Positions 53,288 through 64,000 of a stretch of DNA of 64,000 nucleotides are shown here, piece after piece. Source of the DNA: Plasmodium brasilianum (Eukaryota; Apicomplexa; Aconoidasida; Haemosporida; Plasmodiidae). Position 1 is the first letter of the stretch; each line of letters starts with the position of its first letter. Position numbers and translations under genes: made by a program. The notes beneath the pieces are model-generated. The model searched no databases. It saw only the letters and a program-made list of their open reading frames with translations, and was not told the DNA's origin. Location of the stretch: positions 2,324,871 through 2,388,870 of the forward strand of contig NC_090121.1 of assembly GCF_023973825.1 (NCBI RefSeq), read 5' to 3'.

Positions 53288-54473
53288 TCAAGTGTGTCCT
53301 TGAGGTTGATAGGATATATTATGAGAGCTTCCTTCATAATTTCTATTTACTTCTTTATGAAGGTTTTGTAAGGATTCTCTCGATTCTTCTTGAAATTTGT
53401 TAAGTTCAATAATTTTTTTTTTTCGTAAACGATTATATATCCAAGATTTCAATGGAGTGAACTACATCAAAATATATGTATATTTATTTAAAAATATAAT
53501 TTTTATATGCTTATAATTTTTGTGAAAATAAATTATTCTATATGTGATAAATTATTATTAATTTTAAGTATAATTTTTATTAACCTTATATAAAAAAAAT
53601 ATAGTGAAAGACATTAGTAATACGATAGATGTTGTTAAAATGGGAACAAATAAGTAATCTACTTCTTCTGTAGATGGTATTATTTGTGTTGAAGTTTGTT
53701 CTATTTGTGGTAACGTTCGTGGTAAATCATTGCATGGAGATAATTTACTCATTTTATAATCATATGCTTTCTTGAAATTGATTAACTCCTCACAGAAAGG
53801 GTCATTGCTATTTTTTTGACATTTTTTGTAATTATCGCTATAAATGCTATAACATTCTCTAACACTTTTACAAATATTACCATCGGAGTCATTCTCATTA
53901 CCATTAAATGTGCTGAAATTATCATAATAGCTATATAGTTTTTTAAGTTTATCTAAAGATTCCTTCGGAATAGTTTTTATTTCGTCTGTGCATATATTTT
54001 CTGTTTCGGACGAAAAATCTCTATACCTCTGAAACCATTCAGGATTCTTATTATAACTAGCATCTGAATTTATCCTATAATTTAAGTATTTACAACGTTT
54101 CAAGCTATCGGATTTATACTTTTCCTTTATTTCAATTAAATATCTACCAACATCTTGGCATGGTTCAGTAAAATCAGAATATTGTTCAAACATTCGACCA
54201 CATCTCCTTCCAGGATTTTCTCCACCTCCTATAATATTCTGAATATCTTTGATAGCTGTTTCAAATTCATTTTTATATTTAACATATAACGTCACGGTAT
54301 TCTAAAAATAGAAAATATAAAATAAAAATATATATAAATGCACAAAACAAATTTTTCATTATATAGATTTATCTATCATTTCTAGAACAACAAAACCTTG
54401 GATAAAATAATATATATAATAATTAAAAAACAAAAATAAATTTTACGTTTTCTTCTGTAATGTGAGTTGCCAT
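53288..54473 (-). CDS. PIR protein (3 exons, 305 aa), intact
   Basis: Exons: 54473-54447 (MATHITEEN), 54301-53585, 53461-53288, all introns phase 0 with GT..AG ends. The ATG three bases further 5' of the chosen one is out of frame. Exon 2 holds the variable domain with about ten cysteines (e.g. RRCGRMF, EPCQD, KRCKYLNY, ENICTDE, NICKSVRECYS, DPFCEEL). A short Ser/Thr/Gln-rich spacer follows, then one membrane segment at about 226-247 (FVPILTTSIVLLMSFTIFFLY). Exon 3 begins with the hallmark FTPLKSWIYNRLRKKK, followed by a short acidic tail ending in GHT. The tiny first exon, cysteine-rich second exon and FTPL.SW third exon are diagnostic of the Plasmodium interspersed repeat (vir-like) superfamily, whose products are exported variant proteins in infected red cells. 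No frameshift or stop is seen. Confidence 0.94.
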
Positions 54474-57400
54474 TGTACATAGGTATACGTGAATTAAGGA
54501 ACAAAAATTAAATTAGTATCATTTTAATATTTATATAAATGAAAAAATATATATAATATGTTAATATGTAGTATTTTCCTTTTTTTCATATATAGATTTT
54601 AAAAACAAAAATTACTTAGGAAAAATTTCCTCTTTACTTTTTATTAACATTACAATAAGTAGAATAGTTAGTAAAATATAAGATAAACGCTTTTAATTGA
54701 TAAAATAATAATTGTAAAAACAGGGTTATTTTATTGTAAATAAAAAAAAATATAGAGAAAAATTCGCTTTTCTATTTTTTTATTCATAAGAGACTTATAT
54801 ATTTGTACTGATATATTATACAAAAAATTAAATTAATTTTAGTATATTCTCAAATAAATTTCCTATTATAATTGAATACTTTTTCAGAAATCCTTTTTTG
54901 ACTTTAAAATATTATAAATAGTTAAATATTAACTATTTATAAGATATAGTATTTTCTCATTTATTTTATTATTATTTTTTTTATTGTTAAGTTAATACCT
55001 TTCATATTAATTAAATTAATATTTGTAATAAGTTTTAATAATATATGTATTGGTTAAGAAACTGAACTTCACGAATATTACTAAAAATTAAATTTAACTA
55101 AATAAAAGAAGACATTTAGCTAAAAAGAAGTATAGTATATGAAAATATGCATTTATTTGTTAAATGAAAAATATACATCCTCAAAAAATGTATTCTAATT
55201 ATAAATATAATATTCTATAAATGCACTATATCGTATAATTTTAAAATAATCTGCTAATTCTCTTCATTGTATTATATACAGAAGTTAAAGTTTTTCTTAC
55301 TTCTTTAGAACCTTCATAACGGGATAATATATATATTTATATTCGATATATAAATGTATTCAGAAAAAGTAAATAAGTTTATACTATAGAATAATTATTA
55401 TTATATATTAAAAATAAAAAGAAAAATAATATAATATTTATCTTAATTGCTTTAGTAAATTTTATTATTGAAATCATTTGTACATGTAGCATAACAAAAA
55501 TATAGATTAATATCTCAATCAATATTTATCATAATAATCTATAGAGCATACAACTTATTAGTAATGTTGTTGATGGTATGTGTTTATATTTTAATATATA
55601 ATAAAACAGTTGCGAAGGTTAATATCATAATATTTTTCAATTAAGTATATGTTACTTCTACTTTATTTATGGTATTATATTTCATATGAGTTCTAACATA
55701 TTATAACATTTAATTCAATGTATTTAGAAAATAATATTAAATTATTGTTATTTTATTTTTTTTTTATATATATTTTATTGTTCTAAATTATCTTACGATT
55801 ATATATGTTTAGTATGATATATAAGTTATATTTTAATTGAATTAATATATTTAACATATAATCAAATATATTTAAAAAAAAACTAAGAAATGAAATAAAA
55901 GAAAAATATGTTTTTGTTATTATTTCATATATGTAATGATTTGTCTTTTTCTTCATAAGCTATGTAGAATTTTAAATAGTATAATAAGCTTTATAATTGT
56001 TAAAATAAATATTAGTTAACGTTATGTTGTAGTGGATATTCTTTTGCTCTTATATCATTTTTTTATTTATAATATTAAAATTTGTTTTTTTAATTTTTAC
56101 ATCAGCGTTTAACTTAATAAAGTATAATATTTATCAAGGCGCCTTATATATTTCAAAACATTAAGCTTTTGTTATTCGACTTTTATATTAAATCAGAACT
56201 ATGTTCGTAAGTCCATGTATGTTAACATTTTTTTATAATATTTAATATATTTTTAATGTACTTGCAATACGTTTATATGATTATAGTTAAATTAAATAAT
56301 TTATTAAGTTCACATATCAAATATAAGAAATATAAGAAAACATACTTATTAACATTCTTGTAATTTATACACAATATTAATGAAATATATAAGTGATATA
56401 TATATTACATTATAAAACATAAAAGTATTTTTTGAAAGGAAACTTATATATATTAAAATAATATACTTTAAAAGAACTATATATTCATTATTTGTAATAT
56501 AAAATAAGAATATTTAAGTTCATTTAAATTTATTAAATATTTTTTTTTAAATATGGATAACGTTAATATTATTAATAAGTAAAAACAATGTTTTCTAAAC
56601 AAAATATTATTGATATACTATAACATATATGTTTTATGTAATATGAGGATATTATATTACAATTAAGTATTTATATTTCAGTTAGGATTGTGTTATTTGA
56701 TCGTCATGCTTATAATTCATTCAGAAACATATTTTTTTTTATTAATATTATTACTGCATTAATTATAATGTTTAAAAAATAAGCAGAATGCTGTTGTTAT
56801 AGCTTTTACTCAATACAAACTAGTAAATAAAAATTTATAATTTACTTATTTTCTATGGAATATGATAAAAGTAAAAAATTATTATTTATCAAAATGGATT
56901 AAACATTTTAACAAATAGATCTACTATTGTTTTATGTTATAAATAAATAAATATATATATAATTTATAAAATAATAAAAAAAAATATTATTAACTAAATA
57001 TTAAAAAGTAAAATATTATTTTATAATTACAAAAATCAAAAGAGAAAAACATTGAATGTTAGAATATATATATTCTTTTCAAAACTCAAAAAGGTAGTGT
57101 CCAAATTTTTTTATTAATATAATAAAAATAGGTATTTAATTGAAAGAAAAAAAATAAAAATATATGATATTTTTTGAAATTCCTGTGAAATAATTTTATT
57201 CTGTTCCGTTCGTACTTCATTTTAAAAAAGTGTTGAAACTTATGAATTTAGTACAGTTTTACTTATATACTTTTATATAATTATATTTTATATCTTTGAT
57301 ATTATAAAAATGTTTATAAATTATAATGTGTAAAAAAAAAGAACAATAAAACCATAAGAATCATTTTTAATTATTGGTTTATATCTTTTTTTAAAAGTGA

Positions 57401-58419
57401 ATAATAAGGTTAATATAAAAAATTATGTATCCTGAATAATTTCATTATTATCACATTCTTGTCATTTTAATAATTTCATTGATATTTAAAATTTATTTTA
57501 ATAAAACTTATATAAACAAAAAAATAAATACTTTAACAATATTAAGGTACATAAATATGTATGAACATTTTTTATTAAAGTCACAATATTGTTTAGAAAA
57601 AAAATTAAATTCTTTATTAAGAGAATGAATTTTTATATATGATTTTTTCATTTTGCGTATATATAAATAACTCAAGAAAAAAATTATTATATATATAACG
57701 GTTAAAGTATTATAAATTTATGATAAATAAGAACTATTAATATGTGAACATTTATTAGGGCATAGAGATTAACATTTTTTTATGGAATATATGGTTTACT
57801 TTTTTATAAGATAAATTATATGTGGAATATAATTAACTTTTCATATATTTTAACATCATTTTTCTTTAATGAAAAGATTTATTATATCAATTAAAACATT
57901 AATTTTCAAATAATGCGAATACTTATAGGTTACAGAATAATTTTCTTTTGAAAAGTGAAGAATATTGTACAGTTATTTTTAATAGAATAAAATATAATTA
58001 TATAAATTTATGTAATAATGTTATATTAATTCAAAAATAGTGTTAAAATTTATTTATTTCTCTCTTTTTTATTATTCAAAATATTATTTTTTTCCATGTT
58101 TAATATTTTGGAAAAAGTTAATATCAATTTTTATTTTTTTTTAATATATATAATATAATCTTACTAATTCTATTGAAAAGAGCATTAATATAATGTTATA
58201 ATGGATATTTTTTTAAAAGTAAAAAATTTCATATGTAATAGTAATATATTTTAAGTATCTGAATTTCAAACATCATATTTCATGCTTGCTTTTTTCTTCT
58301 TTATTACTTGTTACTTTATATTCTTCTTCTTTATTTCTTACAGACATTACAAAATTCATATAACCTTTGTTTTTAGCAGTATTTCATCTTAAATAAATTT
58401 TGGTTGTATTCGTATGAAT
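54474..58419. other. Intergenic, nothing recognised except an STP1 3' flank
   Basis: About 3.9 kb with no supported gene on either strand. The last 300 bases (58100-58419) resemble the DNA downstream of the first STP1 stop. Confidence 0.55.
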
Positions 58420-60979
58420 TTATGAAATGTGTTTTTCTGCTATATCAATAGATTCTTCCACTGTCCCATCATTTACTATAGAACTTGCATATAAGTCATC
58501 TTCTCCTATCCAATCTTCTATCTCATTTCTGAAACTGTCCTTCCCTATATGAGTATGGAATTCCTTATTTCTTTTATTTTCTATATCACTGTTGATATAT
58601 TCAATTGTATTTTCTGTAATTTCTTGTTTGTTACCTGAATATTTTTGTGTCTTCCATTCATTTATGGATATATCCAAAAATGATTCCCTATTTTCAAAGT
58701 ACACCTCTTTTTTACATTCTTCTAATACCGTCATAAGCGCGAGAACACACAAATTTGTTAATAATTTTTTTTTTATATATTTATATAATTCTTCATAATT
58801 TCCTTTTTGCTAAAATTCTTCTATATTTAGTGGTGATAAATAATTTTTATTATCTTCGTTTTCACATTCTTCTGACATATTCTGCAACTGCTCTGCTAAT
58901 CCCTTAAACCAATCCTGTTCCAAATACTGTTCTATAATAGTACCATTTTTTGATATCCACTGTTTCCATAGATTTTTTTCTATTTCAAAAAATGGAACTT
59001 TGGGTTTTTCTCCAGATTTCTTTTTTATTTCTTCCATTTCATGTATATAAGCTAGTTCTTGCTTCCATTCATTCTTCAAATTATGAAACCAATGCTCTTT
59101 TTTTAATATTTCAGAAGCATTTCTATGTTTTTCTATCCATTTATTCCATAGAATATTGAGGTTTTTTATATCGTTGTTATTTAGAATATTTTCTGTTATT
59201 AGATGATCATCCGTTAAATTAGCACAGGTTCTATAATCCTTTTTTACTAACGCATCTATACATATTTCTAATAATTCTTCTTTGTTGTTTTCCAAATCTT
59301 CATTTATACATTTTTCTAGTACTTCGATATGTACTTCTATTATGGTTTTTGATCTGTCTTTTTTTCGCTTTGACACGTTTACATTATTTGTAAGTTCATT
59401 TATTTTTATTTTTTTTATGATTTCTTTATCTTCATCTATTGAGTATCCTAAATGCTCATCTTTTACAAGCTTATTTTTTTTGTTAGAAAATGAAGGTACT
59501 AGCAATTTCAGGAATTTTATTTGTTTTCTTTTTATCTTTTTTTTTTTTTTAAACATCACCATTAATAAGAACTACAAAGAAAAAAAAAAAAAAAAAGATT
59601 TATATAATAAATTATTATGGTAATCAAATGTTTATTATATATTTAGTTTATATTTTTATTTTACTTTAATAAAAAAAGAAAATAAAACGATAGTAAGAAT
59701 ACTTATTAAAATAGATGATATATAATTGTTAGGCTTCTTTACCACTTTATCTGTAATATATTTTTAAATATATATATATTAATACATGTATTTATTTTGA
59801 AATTAGAAAAATAAATAGCATTAGTGGTACCTGAAGATATAGGATGAGTAGAAGGAGCTGGAGAAAGTGAGGTAAAACTTAATGAATCAGTAGATGGAGA
59901 AATAATTTCAGGATTAGAAAATGCTCCAGAATCATTAGGAATTGACGGTGGCAATATAGAGTCTTCTTGTTGTGTATGGAGAGATTTAGAATCTGTAGTT
60001 TGCTCTGATGATTCAAATTCTGAAGATGCTGCTACTACATTTTCTTTCGTTTTATCTTGGTTAACTGATTGCTCAGATGCTCCTTGTTGAGGGGGTATCT
60101 CTGTAGGTGAATGTTGCACACTTGGAAAATTTTCCACTGGTGATAAAGTTTGATTTTGAGGTATAGAATTTTCTGGATCTTTATTATCTCTTTGTGATTT
60201 TTCTGGAGCTTTAACTTTTTCTTCAGGTATATTCATATCAGAATATATGAAGTTATTAATTGTTTTAAATGTTTGAGAATTCATTATGCCACAATTGTTT
60301 GTTGGATATTGGGATAAAGCTATTTTGTTTTTGCATTTGGAATGTAAGAGACCCTTCTTATTATTAAAATGATCCTCCCTGCCTTTAATCCACACATTAT
60401 ATTCCGTAAATTCATTTATACAATTCGCATCACCATTGCAATTATATATATTACTATTATTTGTTTTATAATTATTTAGTATTTCCATATATTCTTCTTT
60501 TTTTTCGCAGAAATCATCTGCATCATAGAATAATTCTAAAAGTTCTTTTTCTTCATTGTTAAAGATCATAAAACATCCACCATGTTGTGTTATCCCTGTA
60601 AAGTACTTACTATACCATGTTCTTAATGCTCCTTTCCAAATATATTCTTGATAATGCCTATATGGATCTTTCGAATTAATTAAATAATCAGCCAGATTCT
60701 TGCATTTTTCTCTAAATTTTTCTTTTTTATTTTCACTTTTTAAAGAAGAGACTTGAGATATAATATTAGCACCAACTTGTTTAAATTCTTGTTGTAAATA
60801 CAAATTTATTGCTGTAAAACCCTGAACAACTGGGTACTATATTTAGAATCATTATGAATTATATAGGAATTATTTTTTATAGTAGATATGTTATAATTTT
60901 ATAATATATATGCAATTTATAATTAAAATTATGCATCTTAAAAAATAATGAATATTACCGAGTTAAAACATTTTTCCAT
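58420..60979 (-). pseudogene. STP1 paralogue with one in-frame TAG
   Basis: Exons: 60979-60959 (MEKCFNS), 60836-59831, 59750-59665, 59571-58420. Splice junctions, phases and the lengths of exons 1 and 3 equal those of the STP1 at 33-36 kb. The ectodomain has WKGALRTWYSKY and GGCFMIFNNEEKELLEL, with a Ser/Pro/Gln/Glu-rich stalk. The membrane exon ends LISILTIVLFSFFIK, and the tail opens with MFKKKKKIKRKQ and carries the Trp motifs (WNKWIEKHR, WFHNLKNEWKQEL, LWKQWISK). Codon 625 is TAG (58812-58810), where the paralogue has Leu (TTG), so one T-to-A change is enough. The frame then runs open for 129 more codons to TAA at 58420 with clear similarity to the paralogue's end. Read literally it makes a 624-residue protein lacking the last sixth. 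It may be a functional truncated STP1, a pseudogene or an assembly error; it is listed as a pseudogene because the downstream part is still conserved. Confidence 0.88.
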
Positions 60980-63900
60980 GACTATAATATTATTGTGGGT
61001 TGCAAATAACAATCTGAAAGAAAAATAAAAAATTTATGTCTTTTTGTTTTTCAATAACGTAATTTAAATTAATATTTCTTAACTAAAAGAAATTATAAAA
61101 TTATCATCTACATAAGACTTTTTATATGATATATTTAATAATGAATGCATTACTATTTTTTTTTATAATCTACATATATTCATTAACCTTAAATATATAA
61201 AAACTAGATATATACCTAAACTTATTTTAATATTTAATAAATGTTAAGTAAATATTTTTATGAACAATTTCATGTTTTCTATATGAAGAGAAAGTCAAGT
61301 TGCTAACAATATAAACCTACATATAAGATGCATCATGTAATATATAATTTATTATCAAAGAAAACAGTATTAATATACTGTATTTTTTCCTTTTTTTTTA
61401 ATGAAGACCAAAAAATATAAATAAAATTGTATGTATTAATACAAATAATACACCGTATTATTATGTTTGTCCGAAAATATATAATCTAAAAAACAAATAA
61501 TTATTAATACTGTTAGTATGTTTTTTTTTTATTATATTATTTTTGTTATTTATTTTTAATATTAGTTATAATTTTTCCATAATTATTTTGTTAATGCTTT
61601 TACGTATTTACTATGTATCTAAAGATGAGAATTGATAATATATAAATTATACTAAATTTTCGCTATGATACTAGAAACCACATAATTAAATTGTAACTGA
61701 CACCTAATATATATATATATATATCACTTATCTAAAATTGAACTATTTGAGGTATATATATAATTCCATTAAGAAATTTTAAAATAGAGTAATATATTTC
61801 ATATATATATATTCTGTACATGCGTATTACTTCTTTTATTTATGAATGAATTCATATTGGCAATATTTTAATTAATAAAATGAATATTTAGATATATTAA
61901 ATAATGAAAGAAAAGTCATCTATTTATTCGAAATAAGTATAATTTTCTGGATATTTTTTTAACAAAATTAATTATTCTATACATTTAAAAAAGTAGTAAA
62001 TTATATTATAATTTTTTAATGAATAATAATAATAATATTATATTTCCATGTAAATGAATTATTATACTATATTAAATTATATAAAAAATATTGAACCCCC
62101 TAATTTTGTTTTTGCAATTATTTAGAGATATATTCTAATGAATATATCAAAAAAATAACCTTTATTTTTTGTTTTTATTTTGCATAACTATATGAGAATA
62201 TCATTTAAACAACAATGACAAATATGTTTTACCATAAAAAATGAAAAAGTTAATATATTATTTTATAATACATTTTAATATATGAGTCACTATATGGAAT
62301 TACATAAAATTTTAAATGTATTGAGAATATCATAGGTTAATGAACCATAATTTAAAAATACAGTTACTAATTTTAATTTTTCTTTTGAAACTAGTACACA
62401 AGAGTTATAGAATAGTGAGTACGTTAATAAATAAATGCATATTAATTATAAATTTTTGTAAATAATTACTTCCCATACAAAATTAAGTTATTATGTTAAT
62501 GTTTAATGAGTCTATTACATTAAAGGATAATAGATTTTATTCATTTCTAATTTCCGAATTTATATTTATACAAATTTTTTGTTTTATATATTTTTTTGTT
62601 TTATTTCCTTACTTTATATCTCATTTATTTTAAATATATTTTGATTAATAAGCCTACATGTGGGAATATACGTAAAAATATTTTATTTTTTTTCTAGAAA
62701 TTATATTTTTAAATCTTTATGTTTGAATATATTATATGTGTGATACGCATACTACATAAATAACATATGATATTAGATGTATATAAGGTCACATAAAACA
62801 ATATATTATTTTCTTAAATATATGAAAACCTACTGGAAGAAATTCAGGTTAATTGCTTTAAATATTTATATAACAATATATTTTTTTTTTCTTCTTTATT
62901 TTATTTTTTATAATCTAATAAATATATGTATATTTTGTTTTTTTATTGTTTTATAAATATATATATAGAAATTTTTTTTTAAAATATATTTCTCGTTATT
63001 TTGTTGTAATATATGAACAAATTTATTATATATTAATGTAGTTCACCCTTTAGATTTTATTCAAAGTAATGCAAAAATTAATAAATATTCATATTAGTTA
63101 TTAAATATTCCTTCATAATGCCACGAATATATTATTTATTTAAAAAATATTTAACAATAAAATATATATAATGATAGGTAAATTTTTCACATAAATTATA
63201 CTAACAGAATATCAATGGATATATATGACGAAGTAGAGGATGAAGATGAAATATATATACAGCTAATACAATGTTACATTTTTTAGTAACTTTAAATAAT
63301 ACAACATATTTTTTTCTTATTAATTATGTATAAAAGAACAACGCAGTAACTGTGATATATGTTACTATAAATAGAATTTACGTATTAAAATTTATAGTTC
63401 ATATTATATGACATACATATATATAATAATTAATACCCTCTAATAATGAATACATCCTTAAAAATAATGTATATGAAATAATTTATTTTATGATATATTT
63501 TAATTTTACATACGTTATTTTAGTTGTAGATATAAATATAGAATCGAAACACTCTATAAAAGTAACTCATATATATATGATTTCAACAAATATGATATAA
63601 ATTTTATTTGTCTTTGTTTTCTTAATGTAAAATATTTGATAATATAATTATGTTTTAAATAATATGTTTACTCCTTTTGATTTACATATAATTGCAATAT
63701 TTTCAATTCATTTAATATAAAATTCTATGATTTTAACAAAGATAATTTAAAATTGGTGTTCAATAATTTATTACATTCACACTATTTAATTAAATAAGTA
63801 CAAATGTTATTACTTAAGTTCAATTATATATAAAAGGACAAGTTATATTTATTATTAAGAAAAGTTAGTTAATTTAATGATTAATCTGTAAGTGTGTTAC

Positions 63901-64000
63901 AGCTATTATTAACGTTCATATTTTATAATTATTAATTCGTCTTTTCTCTTAGATTTCCATTTATACATATAATATGGATGAGTTGCTTATAAAAAGTAAT
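60980..64000. other. Upstream flank of second STP1, no gene
   Basis: Blocks at about 62160-62215, 62540-62650 and 62800-62905 align by eye with the flank of the first STP1, at an offset of about 25.0 kb. A pure TA run lies at 61707-61724. No gene is supported. A 23-codon acidic frame at 63215-63286 (contains DEVEDEDEIY) is too short to call. The window ends without telomere repeats or a further gene start. Confidence 0.55.

Noticed and set aside
63215..63286. 23-codon acidic frame beginning MDIYDEVEDEDE
   Set aside because: Too short and isolated; the matching position upstream of the first STP1 has nothing similar.
1..64000. tRNA, rRNA, CRISPR arrays, insertion sequences
   Set aside because: None seen. 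There is no GC-rich cloverleaf-like segment, no regularly spaced direct repeats and no transposase-like frame; bacterial features are not expected in this eukaryotic window.

Overview
The window is extremely AT-rich (only scattered G/C, with long A, T and TA runs). Its genes have the small-exon, GT..AG intron structure of Plasmodium. The gene content is subtelomeric: two-exon exported-protein genes opening with MEQK-type first exons (the fam-l/fam-m families described from Plasmodium malariae), one PIR gene, two STP1 genes and a BEM46-like alpha/beta hydrolase. The fam-l/fam-m genes make P. malariae, or the near-identical P. brasilianum/P. malariae-like lineage, the best guess. This rests on recognising protein families by eye, not on a search.

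Layout. 1-2963: no gene. 2964-5376 (+): an intact 11-exon BEM46-like hydrolase of 303 codons. 5377-15364: almost 10 kb without an intact gene, holding an apparent orphan copy of a fam-gene upstream region (about 7.26-8.6 kb) and a possible decayed membrane-protein gene (about 11.94-12.51 kb). 15365-16340 and 18341-19297 (+): two intact fam-type genes. 23148-24033 (+): a dead exported-protein gene. 28424-29340 (-): a second exported-protein gene stopped by one nonsense codon. 33359-35965 (-): an intact four-exon STP1 of 759 aa. 42124-43018 and 45557-46575 (+): two more fam-type genes. 53288-54473 (-): an intact three-exon PIR gene of 305 aa. 58420-60979 (-): a second STP1 with one in-frame TAG. 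60980-64000: upstream flank resembling that of the first STP1.

How the genes work together. Apart from the hydrolase, every gene looks like a product of the infected-cell surface/export repertoire: signal-like or signal-anchor first exons, PEXEL-like RxL motifs just after the first intron, and one or two membrane segments. The four intact fam genes and two broken exported genes share one plan: an 84-90 nt signal-like exon 1, a short intron and a single long exon 2. The two STP1 genes are paralogues with identical intron phases. Their flanks also align at a constant offset of about 25.0 kb, which points to a segmental duplication. No tRNA, rRNA, CRISPR, telomere array or transposon was seen. 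No new type of system was found. The most useful observations are the reconstructed exon structures, the exact lesions in the broken genes, the conserved non-coding flanks, and several relic-like stretches in the gene-poor gaps.
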